64,000 nt of DNA from CAINVV01 sp038323575 (GTDB taxonomy: Bacteria; Bacteroidota; Bacteroidia; Bacteroidales; Prolixibacteraceae), in the NCBI GenBank assembly GCA_038323575.1, contig JBBQHB010000007.1, positions 30,332 to 94,331 on the forward strand, given 5' to 3'. A model generated the notes under the pieces. The model was not told the origin of the DNA. It saw nothing but the letters and a program-made list of their open reading frames with translations, and searched no databases. How positions within the stretch are numbered: the first letter of the stretch is position 1; every line of letters starts with the position of its first letter. This document shows, one piece after another, positions 42,766 to 50,917 of this stretch. A program made the position numbers and the translations under genes.

Positions 42766-43452
42766 TTACAACAAATCATTCTGCAGCATCAAAATTACCG
42801 TCGAAAAGGTAAAAAACACCACCATGGTTGCGGCGATCATTATCGTTTCGAGTTCATTCAGGTTGAGCTTGCTGCGTTGGTAGGGATGGACCGGAAATAC
42901 CCGGCTTTCAATTAATATCAGCAATTTGTAAACACCCCACCCAATGAGTGAACCAACAATAATCCCACCTAAAATGTCTCCGGGATAATGAACGCCGAGA
43001 TAAATGCGGGTAAATGCAATCACGACAGCCCAGGGATAGATAAAAATAGCATATCCCCTGCTACGAAAAAGCAGCGCCGAAAAGGTGGCAAAGGAAAATG
43101 CATTGGCTGCATGTCCAGAGACGAAACCATACAATCCTCCCTTGTTAAAAAAAACGTGGGTAAGCGGCGCCACATCCGGATCGTTGGAGGGACGCAGCCT
43201 CATGACAGAATGCTTAAGCAGGTTTGCAAGCTGGTCGGAAAGTACAATGATGAGAACAAGTGCAAGGATCACAGGCACAGACTTCCTCCCGTATTTCCGG
43301 ATAATGATGTAAAGTGTAACCCCGTAAAACAGCAGCCAGGTGGGTGTGAGGGTGAACAAGGTCATCACATAATCCATCAGGTCATTGTGAAAACTGTTGA
43401 GGTAAAGAAATGCAGATTTGTCCCATTCGGCAATTGTCTGAATCACTCCCAT
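42766..43452 (-). CDS. PAP2-family membrane phosphatase
   Basis: A 228-residue integral membrane protein with five or six hydrophobic helices. The three PAP2 motifs are present: KHSVMRLRPSN, GFVSGHAANAF (His of the active site) and RIYLGVHYPGDILGG. Such enzymes remove phosphate from lipid phosphates such as phosphatidate or undecaprenyl diphosphate on the outer face of the inner membrane. An extra C-terminal helix (about 200-225) extends beyond the core. It begins 7 bases after the obgE stop and may share its transcript. Confidence 0.92.
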   Translation of the reverse strand: MGVIQTIAEWDKSAFLYLNSFHNDLMDYVMTLFTLTPTWLLFYGVTLYIIIRKYGRKSVPVILALVLIIVLSDQLANLLKHSVMRLRPSNDPDVAPLTHVFFNKGGLYGFVSGHAANAFSFATFSALLFRSRGYAIFIYPWAVVIAFTRIYLGVHYPGDILGGIIVGSLIGWGVYKLLILIESRVFPVHPYQRSKLNLNELETIMIAATMVVFFTFSTVILMLQNDLL

Positions 43453-43459
43453 GGCTTTG

Positions 43460-44449
43460 TCACGAATTTAAAAGTTTCCAGATTTCATCTTTCAAGGCTA
43501 CAATTCCATATCCTGTTACCGAAGAGATAAATGAATGCGGGGTATTAATAAATTCCCTGCTAATCTCATCCATTAGTTCTTTGTCAAGCATATCAGATTT
43601 AGAAATGGCCACGTATCTTTGTTTATCCAGCAGTTCAGGATTGAACATCTCCAGTTCGTTCAGCAAAATATCAAGTTCCTTCCGGTGGTTTTTGCTGTCG
43701 GCAGGTATCATAAAAAGCAGGATGGAATTGCGCTCAATGTGCCGCAGGAAACGCAGACCCAAGCCGCGTCCTTCGTGTGCACCTTCTATAATACCCGGAA
43801 TATCAGCCATAACGAAAGATTGACTATCGCGGTAGGCAACAATCCCTAAATTTGGAACCAGCGTCGTAAAAGGATAATCCGCAATCTCAGGTTTTGCGGC
43901 AGAAACAACCGATAACAGGGTCGATTTGCCCGCATTTGGAAATCCGACCAATCCGACATCGGCCAATATTTTTAGTTCAAGAATTTTCCAGCCTTCCTCC
44001 TCCTCTTCGCCAGGTTGGGCATAACGCGGTGTCTGGTGCGTTGCACTTTTGAAGTTCACGTTGCCAAGTCCGCCTCTTCCGCCTTTGACCAGAATGTTGG
44101 TCTGATCGTGTTCCGTAATTTCAAAAAGCGCCTCTCCTGTTTCAGCATCTTTGGCTACAGTACCGAGCGGTACGTCGAGGATAATGTCCTCGCCGTCTTT
44201 CCCGTGACTGCGGGAAGCACCGCCGCTTTCTCCCCATTCAGCGAAAATATGTTTTCTGTATTTCAGGTGGAGCAGCGTCCACATTTGGGAGTTACCCCTC
44301 AGAATGATATGTCCTCCCCTTCCGCCGTCTCCGCCATCCGGCCCACCTTTGGCAGCAAATTTTTCCCTGCGGAAGTGTTTAGATCCCGCTCCTCCATGGC
44401 CCGAACGGCACATGATTTTTACATAATCAACAAAATTTGTATCCGCCAT
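43460..44449 (-). CDS. obgE: Obg family GTPase (ribosome assembly, stress)
   Basis: A 329-residue essential GTPase linked to 50S ribosome assembly. The Gly-rich Obg fold is seen early (GHGGAGSKHFRREKF, KGGPDGGDGGRGG), then the G domain with GFPNAGKSTLLS (G1), TTLVPN (G2), ADIPGIIEGA (G3) and ISKSDML (G4, here SKSD instead of NKxD). The C-terminal variable domain is absent, as in many Bacteroidota. The frame opens 8 codons upstream, but MADTNFVDYVKI at 44449 matches family starts. A CAAATGTA (TACATTTG on the minus strand) at 44471-44478 is a candidate -7. Confidence 0.95.
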   Translation of the reverse strand: MADTNFVDYVKIMCRSGHGGAGSKHFRREKFAAKGGPDGGDGGRGGHIILRGNSQMWTLLHLKYRKHIFAEWGESGGASRSHGKDGEDIILDVPLGTVAKDAETGEALFEITEHDQTNILVKGGRGGLGNVNFKSATHQTPRYAQPGEEEEEGWKILELKILADVGLVGFPNAGKSTLLSVVSAAKPEIADYPFTTLVPNLGIVAYRDSQSFVMADIPGIIEGAHEGRGLGLRFLRHIERNSILLFMIPADSKNHRKELDILLNELEMFNPELLDKQRYVAISKSDMLDKELMDEISREFINTPHSFISSVTGYGIVALKDEIWKLLNS

Positions 44450-44522
44450 TAATCCTTTTGTAGGTTGCCGCAAATGTACGTACTATCCCTGACTATCGGA
44501 AACGATCGAAATTACACATTTT

Positions 44523-44553
44523 TTTGGTTCCGGGAACGGTTTCATTACCTTTG
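44523..44553 (+). promoter_or_regulatory. Consensus promoter for the acyl-ACP thioesterase gene
   Basis: TTTG (44523-44526), 19 bases, TACCTTTG (44546-44553): an exact match to the Bacteroidota -33/-7 consensus. Transcription should start near 44558-44562, giving a leader of about 130 bases that contains the GGGTTTC repeat element. Confidence 0.75.
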
Positions 44554-44566
44554 ACAAACGAAGAAA

Positions 44567-44685
44567 AGTTTCGGGTTTCGGGTTTCGGGTTTCGGGTTCC
44601 TAAGTTTACGTTGAATCAAGTTCAGCTCTTCTTTAACGCGAAACATTTTAAACACGAAACACGAAATTTTTAAAACATTTCAAAC
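44567..44685 (+). repeat. GGGTTTC repeat and inverted CGAAAC arm in the thioesterase leader
   Basis: Four to five units of GGGTTTC (44567-44600) are followed 35 bases later by ACGCGAAAC, ACACGAAAC and ACGAAA words (44634-44665), which are reverse complements of GTTTCG, and then by the 13-mer AAACATTTCAAAC (44673-44685), identical to three copies at 22224-22273. The arms can pair. The element ends 7 bases before the thioesterase ATG. Confidence 0.8.
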
Positions 44686-44692
44686 TAATTCA

Positions 44693-45427
44693 ATGGTTGA
44701 AGTCTGGAACGAAAATTTCAAAATCACCTCCTATCAGGTTGATTTTCAGGAAAAAATTAAGCCCACCAACCTGATGCAGCTGTTTCAGGAGGCTGCCGGC
44801 AATCATGCGCAGCATTTAGGTGCAGGATACGCAGCGCTGTTTGCGGAAAATCTTTTCTGGGCATTGTCGCGTATCCGGGTTGAACTGTTGCAGATTCCCA
44901 AATGGGGTGATGAAATCAGGATAGAAACCTGGCCATGCAGCCTGGTCGGGCCATTCTTCAGAAGGGATTTCATTTTTTTTGACAGTAGCGATGAGGTGAT
45001 CTGCAGGGGTGTTTCAGGCTGGCTGCTTTTGAATGCAGAATCCATGCGTCCGCAGCGCGCCGACAAATTAAACTTTGAACTGCCTTTTAATGAAGGCAGA
45101 TATGCCCTTGACGCTTTCCCCGACAGGTTAAACGGAGTTGCCGAAACGCCGGTTTTCAGCAAAAAAATATTATACAACGAGATTGATGTCAACAACCATG
45201 TGAACAATACGCGCTACCTGGACTGGGTAATGGATTGTTTCGGCAGTGAATTCTATCTTAACCATCAGCTGAAAAGTTTCACCCTTGAGTTCCTGGGCGA
45301 GATGCACTGGGGAGATGAGGTTGAATTGCTGTCAGGTCAGGAAGGTTCGTCCTTCCACATACAGGCGGTGAACCTGAAAACGGGAAAAATTGCATTCAAA
45401 TCGGATGTGGAGTGGTTAGATTTGTGA
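44693..45427 (+). CDS. Acyl-ACP thioesterase
   Basis: A 244-residue tandem hot-dog fold protein of the plant FatA/FatB-like bacterial family, which releases fatty acids from acyl carrier protein. The N-terminal hot-dog has FKITSYQVDFQEKIKPTNLMQLFQEAAGNHA; the second has EIDVNNHVNNTRYLDW, where Asn and His of NNHVN are the expected catalytic residues. Chain-length preference cannot be read. Monocistronic, with a consensus promoter and a repeat-filled leader; it converges on the antiporter gene with a 3-base gap. Confidence 0.92.
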   Translation: MVEVWNENFKITSYQVDFQEKIKPTNLMQLFQEAAGNHAQHLGAGYAALFAENLFWALSRIRVELLQIPKWGDEIRIETWPCSLVGPFFRRDFIFFDSSDEVICRGVSGWLLLNAESMRPQRADKLNFELPFNEGRYALDAFPDRLNGVAETPVFSKKILYNEIDVNNHVNNTRYLDWVMDCFGSEFYLNHQLKSFTLEFLGEMHWGDEVELLSGQEGSSFHIQAVNLKTGKIAFKSDVEWLDL

Positions 45428-45430
45428 ACC

Positions 45431-47578
45431 TTATTTTGCACTTCTTTTAAACAATCCTCCGAACCATTTGGCCCTGTGCCTGAACAGGCTCATCCCCTGT
45501 TCGATAATGGTATTGTCAAAATCGTGGGAGAACATCAACTCGGAGGTATCATCCGCAGATGAAGTATACACGAGAATGAAACTGAAGTGTTCAAAATGTT
45601 TGGCCATCAGCCTTGGAATACTTTCCTGTGACAACTTGTAGGAGACTCCACCGCTGCGGGGAAGCGGAAGTATGATAAGATCAGAGGGTATCAGGATTTG
45701 CCCCAGATTTGGGAATTCTTCCCAATCAAGAAATTCAGCATAACTTATGCTAACGGAGGAACGTTGTTGCCGGTGAAACGAAGCGACATGTTCGAAGCAC
45801 TGCGGAGTAGACAGAAAATGACAGGAGAGATCCAGCGAACTTCCCATTCTTAATATCCGGCTTAACCAGTTAAGAAAACCAAATTCCCGGTCTGCAAATT
45901 TGGGACAAATAACTACAATTCTTTTGTAACTATTAAGGTTGGAATGAATACCGGCAACCCATACTGCTATATCAGTATTCTCCACCAGATACTTCACATT
46001 GTTGCCGAAAAGCATCTCGGAAAATTGATTTTTCATTGAAAATCCGATGATAATATCAGAAGCAAAAATTTCTTTGGCTACCCGTTTAATACCTGCAGTT
46101 ACTTTTTGGTCGATGGTGGTAATGATTTCAACTTTCTGATCAATGGCTGCGGCATGCATGATCGCTTTTTCAAGCATCCTTTTGGCCTCTATCAGTTTCG
46201 ACTTGGCCATATGATCGTCATCAACGACAGATAAACTTACTATCGGGAAACGGTTTTTAGGCTGTTTGATTGCTATCGCCAGATCAATCAGGCGCTCCAT
46301 CGTTAAAGGATTTGAGATCGGCACCAGTATTTTTTGCTCCTGGACAGGAACATTGTTTTGTTCATTGTATTCTTCCTCTTCGATCAGCAATTTTTTTGCA
46401 GCATTTTCCGTTACAAAAGAACCAACCAGACAGGTTACCAGAATTAAAAATATAGTCCCGTTCAAAACATTTTCATCGACAATCCCCATTTTGAACCCGA
46501 CAAGTATAACGGCCAGTGTGGCAGCAGCGTGCGGAGTACTTAACCCAAAGATCAAACGTCTCCAGGATGCCGGATATTTAAAAGCGACAGAGGTAATCAA
46601 TGCTGCGAGGTATTTGCCAAATATGGCAACCAGTGTCATGGTACAGGCTATTATCCAGGCACCCGTACCACTTCCCAATGTCTTCAGATTAATAAGCATT
46701 CCAACACTAATCAAAAAAAATGGAATAAAGAGGGCATTGCCTACAAATTCGAGCCGATTCATCAAAGGAGAAGTTCTCGGTACAAATTTATTAAGGGCAA
46801 TTCCAGCTGCAAAAGCACCGATGATGGGTTCCAAACCGGCAACTTCGGACAAAAATGCTGAAAAGAAAACCATTGAAAGGATAAAAACAAAGTGAGATCT
46901 TTTTTCTCCCTCCAGCTTTTTAAGAAACCATGCAGTTAAAATCGGAATCAGCCAAAAGACCACCAATAGAAACAATATGACTGAGATGATGAAAGTGTAC
47001 CAGAAATATGCATTGATATCTCCTTTTACAGAACCCACAATTACTGCAAACAACACAAGTACGGCAGTATCAGTAATCATCGTTCCACCAACGGTGACTG
47101 CAACAGATTCGTGTCGTGAAATACCAATTCTGCTGACAATGGGATAGGTTACCAGGGTATGCGTGGAAAACATACTGGCTACAAGCAAACTGGCATTAAA
47201 ATCGAATCCGAGCAAGTACCGGCATACAGGATATCCCAGCGCGATAGGAATAAGGAAAGTAAACACACCAAATGCCAGACTTTTATGCTTGTTGGATTTA
47301 AACTCTTTCAGGTCCAGTTCCAAACCTGCCAAAAAAATGATGTAGAGTAATCCGATGGTCGAAAACAAGTCGACAGCAGCATTTTTTTCAATCCAGCCCA
47401 ATCCGTGGGGTCCGATAACCAATCCCGACAATATCAGTCCGATGATTCCCGGGATCTTTATACTCCTTAGTAAAATAGGGGCAAGCAGAATAATGAACAG
47501 GATCACTGCAAAGATCAAAACCGAACTGTGGAACGGTTTCTGCAGCAAATCTATCAGTCTCTCCAGGACTTTGTTCAT
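45431..47578 (-). CDS. CPA2-family cation:proton antiporter with C-terminal UspA-like region
   Basis: A 715-residue inner-membrane Na+(K+)/H+ antiporter. About 12 transmembrane helices run from residue 20 to 400, with GLVIGPHGLGWI, FLAGLELDL, the GGTMITDTAVLVLFAV helix and GAFAAGIALNKFV typical of the family. The cytosolic C-terminus (about 430-700) holds USP-like segments (KILVPISNP and RIVVICPKF) that probably sense or regulate. The open frame runs 158 codons further upstream through a minisatellite and a dead gene; the ATG at 47578 is chosen because family similarity begins there and a consensus promoter lies 32-61 bases upstream. Confidence 0.92.
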   Translation of the reverse strand: MNKVLERLIDLLQKPFHSSVLIFAVILFIILLAPILLRSIKIPGIIGLILSGLVIGPHGLGWIEKNAAVDLFSTIGLLYIIFLAGLELDLKEFKSNKHKSLAFGVFTFLIPIALGYPVCRYLLGFDFNASLLVASMFSTHTLVTYPIVSRIGISRHESVAVTVGGTMITDTAVLVLFAVIVGSVKGDINAYFWYTFIISVILFLLVVFWLIPILTAWFLKKLEGEKRSHFVFILSMVFFSAFLSEVAGLEPIIGAFAAGIALNKFVPRTSPLMNRLEFVGNALFIPFFLISVGMLINLKTLGSGTGAWIIACTMTLVAIFGKYLAALITSVAFKYPASWRRLIFGLSTPHAAATLAVILVGFKMGIVDENVLNGTIFLILVTCLVGSFVTENAAKKLLIEEEEYNEQNNVPVQEQKILVPISNPLTMERLIDLAIAIKQPKNRFPIVSLSVVDDDHMAKSKLIEAKRMLEKAIMHAAAIDQKVEIITTIDQKVTAGIKRVAKEIFASDIIIGFSMKNQFSEMLFGNNVKYLVENTDIAVWVAGIHSNLNSYKRIVVICPKFADREFGFLNWLSRILRMGSSLDLSCHFLSTPQCFEHVASFHRQQRSSVSISYAEFLDWEEFPNLGQILIPSDLIILPLPRSGGVSYKLSQESIPRLMAKHFEHFSFILVYTSSADDTSELMFSHDFDNTIIEQGMSLFRHRAKWFGGLFKRSAK

Positions 47579-47609
47579 AGCTACTTTTTTGCAAATTGGA
47601 TAAAACCCC

Positions 47610-47639
47610 CAAATATAGGTAAATGAACCAGTTTGACAA
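47610..47639 (-). promoter_or_regulatory. Consensus promoter for the antiporter gene
   Basis: Minus strand: TTG (47637-47639), 19 bases, TATATTTG (47610-47617). Exact -7 and correct spacing. It lies at the very edge of the minisatellite (47650 on) and shows that the upstream open frame is not coding. Confidence 0.7.
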
Positions 47640-47649
47640 TACGATTTGC

Positions 47650-47803
47650 GACAGAGGGACCGGACGAGGGGAGGACCAGACGACGGGGCGACGGGGCGAC
47701 GGGACGAAGGGACGACGGGACGACGAGACGACGGGTTGAAGGGACGGGTCAAGACGAAGGGACGACGGGACGAAGGGACGACGAGAGGACAGGGTGACTG
47801 AGG
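47650..47803 (+). repeat. GGGACGAC minisatellite, about 150 bases
   Basis: A run of 8-base units GGGACGAC/GGGACGAA with variants GAGACGAC and GGGGCGAC. It uses the same words as 21800-21872. It ends in GACTGAGGACTGCCGACTG, a word type also seen near 21905-21937 and at bases 29-48. With the remnant after it, it fills the 618-base gap 47579-48196 apart from the two promoters. Confidence 0.85.
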
Positions 47804-47815
47804 ACTGCCGACTGG

Positions 47816-47950
47816 AAACTTGCCATTCTTGAAGTGGACGGTAATATCAGCATTGTCATCAGCGAACTGAAGAACAAGACCACCCATCAGTCCAACATGA
47901 CCAAACACAAACTCAAGGGGAGAATCAACAATTTCCAGGCCTTTTATTGA
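47816..47950 (+). pseudogene. C-terminal remnant of a DUF421 (YetF-like) membrane protein
   Basis: Forty-four codons and a stop on the plus strand read KLAILEVDGNISIVISELKN, then a charged tail ending NNFQAFY. AILEVDGNISIV matches the final strand of DUF421/YetF proteins (typically YAILExDGxISVI). All upstream parts, including the membrane helices, are missing; the sequence before it is the GGGACGAC minisatellite. So a DUF421 gene was deleted up to the repeat. No start codon or promoter serves it. Confidence 0.7.
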
Positions 47951-48089
47951 TTTTATTCCTGCTTCCCCGGATGAGAAAGGGGAAAGATAAATCTGATAAT
48001 TTGCTCGGGAAAGATAGAAAAAATAATCATTTTCGCATAAAAAACGGCCCAATTGTGAAAAAAAATAGTACTCAAACCATTTCTATTCT

Positions 48090-48097
48090 TATCTTTG
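48090..48097 (+). promoter_or_regulatory. Putative -7 element of the export operon
   Basis: TATCTTTG matches TAnnTTTG exactly, 100 bases before the first ATG of the adaptor-permease-TolC operon. No standard -33 box is seen, so an activator may be needed. Confidence 0.45.
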
Positions 48098-48196
48098 GAA
48101 CCGCTATTTTTTTACAAAAATCATTTTTTTGTATACAGGAACCTGATTTAATACGATAAAAATACACTGCTAATTCAAGGAGTTAATGCGTTTATT

Positions 48197-49549
48197 ATGA
48201 GCAAGAAAAGAATTTATATCATTCTGGCTGTTTCGCTTCCGCTGTTGATCATCTTATATTTTGCCTTGAGTGGCAAATCCGGTGAGGAGGAAATTATCTG
48301 CAAGGTTCAAAAAGGATCCATTGAAGTTAAGGTTCACACGTCAGGCCAGCTGGAATCGGAGAAATCGGAAAATATTGTGCTGCCGTCCGTGCTTTCGACG
48401 CAAAATGTCCGTGTGTATGAGATCAAGATTACCGATTTAATCGAGGAGGGTTCTGTTGTGGATTCAGGTCAATACATTGCCACCCTTGACCATAAAGTGA
48501 TCGAAGAGGTATTGACTCAGGCCCGACTTGAGCTGGAAGCTGCAATGGTAATTCTTGAAGATGCCAAGTTGGATTCAAATCTGAGTCTGAGTAACTACCG
48601 GGATTTAATTACCAACTCGCGTTCAGATGTCGAGGAGCGTAAAATCGTTCTGGCAGAATCTGCTTATGAATCACCCTCCGTCATTAAAAAAGCCGAAATG
48701 GATGTAAGCAAAGCAGAGCGGAAACTGGAGCAGGATATCAAAGGTCTTGCCATGCGGCAACGACAGTTAAATTCACAGATGGAGCGGCGAAATATCGATT
48801 TAAAGCTGAAACAAAAAAGGGTGGATGACCTTTTGAAACTATACGATGCCCTCATTATCAAGGCGCCAAAACAGGGGATGGTGATCTATGCCAGAGACAG
48901 GTTTGGAATTAAAATACAGATTGGATCTGTTCTGACACCATGGAGCCCGATCATTGCGACCCTGCCCGATATGACCAAAATGATCTCTGAGACTTACATC
49001 AATGAAATCGATATTGCAAAGATCAAAGTTGGTCAGAAAGTAACACTGAGCATCGATGCCTTTCCGGAAAAGGCGCTGAAGGGAGAGGTGATTTCTGTTG
49101 CCAACATCGGACAACCCATGCCCAAAAGCGATTCAAAAGTATTTTTGGTTGATATCCGGGTCTTTGGCAGTGATCCTGATCTGAAACCAGCCATGACAAC
49201 CGGCAATTTAATTCTGACCGGCGTTTACAACAATAAACTTTTTGTGCCATCCGAAGCAGTCTTCGAAAACGATTCAACCCGGTTTGTCTACATGAAAAAA
49301 AAGAAAATTGTCAGACAACTGGTTGATACAGGTGAGGAGAATGAGGATTATATTGTCATCAACAAAGGTGCGGCAGAAGGTGATGTTTTGTTGTTGAATG
49401 AACCTGAAAAACCGGAGGATATTGAAACAACGGGTTGGGATATATACCAGGAACAACTGACCAAACAAAAAGAGAAAAAAATCACCGGTTATTCGTCTGA
49501 AAAGAGTGATTCGGGTAAGATTGGAATGAATTCATACAACCTGAAATGA
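48197..49549 (+). CDS. HlyD/RND-type periplasmic adaptor (membrane fusion protein) 1
   Basis: A 450-residue membrane fusion protein that would connect an inner-membrane transporter with TolC. One N-terminal membrane helix (about 5-25), a lipoyl-like strand region, a long coiled-coil hairpin (about 110-215, with many Glu, Lys and Gln) and a returning IIKAPKQGMVIYARD, then beta-barrel strands (KVGQKVTLSIDAFP). It lacks a lipobox. A clear AAGGAG lies 14 bases before the start, but only 3 bases before another ATG (48186) that opens a 4-codon frame. The permease start overlaps its stop by 4 bases. Paralogous to adaptor 2 at 52402. Confidence 0.92.
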   Translation: MSKKRIYIILAVSLPLLIILYFALSGKSGEEEIICKVQKGSIEVKVHTSGQLESEKSENIVLPSVLSTQNVRVYEIKITDLIEEGSVVDSGQYIATLDHKVIEEVLTQARLELEAAMVILEDAKLDSNLSLSNYRDLITNSRSDVEERKIVLAESAYESPSVIKKAEMDVSKAERKLEQDIKGLAMRQRQLNSQMERRNIDLKLKQKRVDDLLKLYDALIIKAPKQGMVIYARDRFGIKIQIGSVLTPWSPIIATLPDMTKMISETYINEIDIAKIKVGQKVTLSIDAFPEKALKGEVISVANIGQPMPKSDSKVFLVDIRVFGSDPDLKPAMTTGNLILTGVYNNKLFVPSEAVFENDSTRFVYMKKKKIVRQLVDTGEENEDYIVINKGAAEGDVLLLNEPEKPEDIETTGWDIYQEQLTKQKEKKITGYSSEKSDSGKIGMNSYNLK

Positions 49550-50910
49550 AAATAAGAGCCTATTATACCCGGTATTCCTATAATATTCAAATTGCCATTG
49601 AAGCCATTATTGCCAACAAGGTCAAATCACTCCTGACGGCACTAGGCATCATTTTTGGCGTGGCAGCGGTAATCAGTATGCTTGCCATCGGAAACGGGGC
49701 CGAGCAGGAAATTCTGGAACAAATCAAGATGGTTGGTGTGAATAACATCATTGTAACGCCGATTTTACAGTCAGACCAGGCCAGCGCCAATGATCCGAAA
49801 AGCAGCAGTACCACGGAAGGCAATCAGCTTGCAGGTAGTAAAAAGAAGTTTTCAAAAGGACTGACGCTGCTTGACGCTACCTCTATACAGGAGATTATCC
49901 CTACAGTTGAGGAAGTCTGTCCGATTATTACCTTCAATTACACGGCTATGTTGCACGATATCAGCAGCCAGGTTAAACTGGATGGGACGGATAACACCTA
50001 CTTTCACCTGTTCGACATTAAACTGGAAAGCGGAACACTTTTTCACGATCAGCACACGAGAGAGGGCTATCCCGTCTGCATCATCGGGTACAACGTGAAA
50101 AATATCTTTTTCAACCATGAATCGCCTATCGGACAATACATCAAATGCGGCCAGATATGGCTACAGGTAATTGGCGTGATTGAAAAACGAAGCTTCGTAG
50201 GATCCGGTGGAACGACTGCTATCAGCAGTACTGACAACAGTATCATCATTCCGGTCAAAACCATGCTGCTCAGGTTCAGGAACAGGGCGCTGATACGCGG
50301 CGACGAGGTGAAAATGGCAAGTACCGGAAGCAGTAGCAGTAATTCCGGCAAAAAGGAAGATATCAATCAGTTGGATAAGATCATCGTAAGGGTCAAAGAG
50401 ACCCAGCAACTTACCGCAACTGCCAAAGTAATCGGGAACATGCTCCTGCGCAAGCACAATGCCATTCATGATTTTGAAGTCAGCATTCCTGAATTGTTGC
50501 TGAAACAGCAGCAAAAAACAAAGAAAATCTTCAACATAGTTTTGGGGGCTATTGCCGGCATTTCCCTTATTGTAGGCGGTATTGGAATCATGAACATCAT
50601 GCTCGCCTCGGTAATGGAACGGATCCGCGAAATAGGCACCCGTCAGGCAATCGGTGCATCCAGAAAAGATATTGTTTTCCAGTTCTTATCTGAATCAACA
50701 CTTATCAGTCTTGCAGGAGGATTAATTGGGATCATACTTGGAGTGGTTCTGTCCAAGGTGATTCAAACCGTATTTGACATAAAAACAATCATTTCGTTTT
50801 TTTCAATATTTGTTTCATTCGGCGTTTCGGTATTTATCGGGATAACATTTGGATATCTCCCCGCAAAACAGGCAGCTGACAAAGATCCCGTTGAATCATT
50901 AAGACAATAA
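49546..50910 (+). CDS. MacB/FtsX-type ABC transporter permease, no ATPase domain
   Basis: A 454-residue permease. The N-terminal membrane helix (AIIANKVKSLLTALGIIFGVAAVISM) is followed by a large periplasmic MacB-PCD domain (about 50-320) and three C-terminal helices with GGIGIMNIMLASVMERIREIGTRQAIGA, the FtsX coupling signature. It belongs to the MacAB/Lol type of mechanotransmission transporters that move cargo to TolC or the outer membrane. MacB proteins of about 650 residues carry an N-terminal ATPase; this one does not, and no ATP-binding subunit gene is in the operon. Starts with a 4-base overlap on adaptor 1. Confidence 0.93.
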   Translation: MKIRAYYTRYSYNIQIAIEAIIANKVKSLLTALGIIFGVAAVISMLAIGNGAEQEILEQIKMVGVNNIIVTPILQSDQASANDPKSSSTTEGNQLAGSKKKFSKGLTLLDATSIQEIIPTVEEVCPIITFNYTAMLHDISSQVKLDGTDNTYFHLFDIKLESGTLFHDQHTREGYPVCIIGYNVKNIFFNHESPIGQYIKCGQIWLQVIGVIEKRSFVGSGGTTAISSTDNSIIIPVKTMLLRFRNRALIRGDEVKMASTGSSSSNSGKKEDINQLDKIIVRVKETQQLTATAKVIGNMLLRKHNAIHDFEVSIPELLLKQQQKTKKIFNIVLGAIAGISLIVGGIGIMNIMLASVMERIREIGTRQAIGASRKDIVFQFLSESTLISLAGGLIGIILGVVLSKVIQTVFDIKTIISFFSIFVSFGVSVFIGITFGYLPAKQAADKDPVESLRQ

Positions 50911-50917
50911 TATTATT

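Noticed and set aside
47650..47803. CRISPR array
   Set aside because: Unit is only about 8 bases with no regular unique spacers and no cas genes nearby; it is a minisatellite.
47579..48052. Long upstream extension of the antiporter reading frame (158 codons)
   Set aside because: It runs through the minisatellite and antisense to the DUF421 remnant, and the consensus promoter at 47610-47639 lies inside it. The repeat merely lacks stops in that frame.
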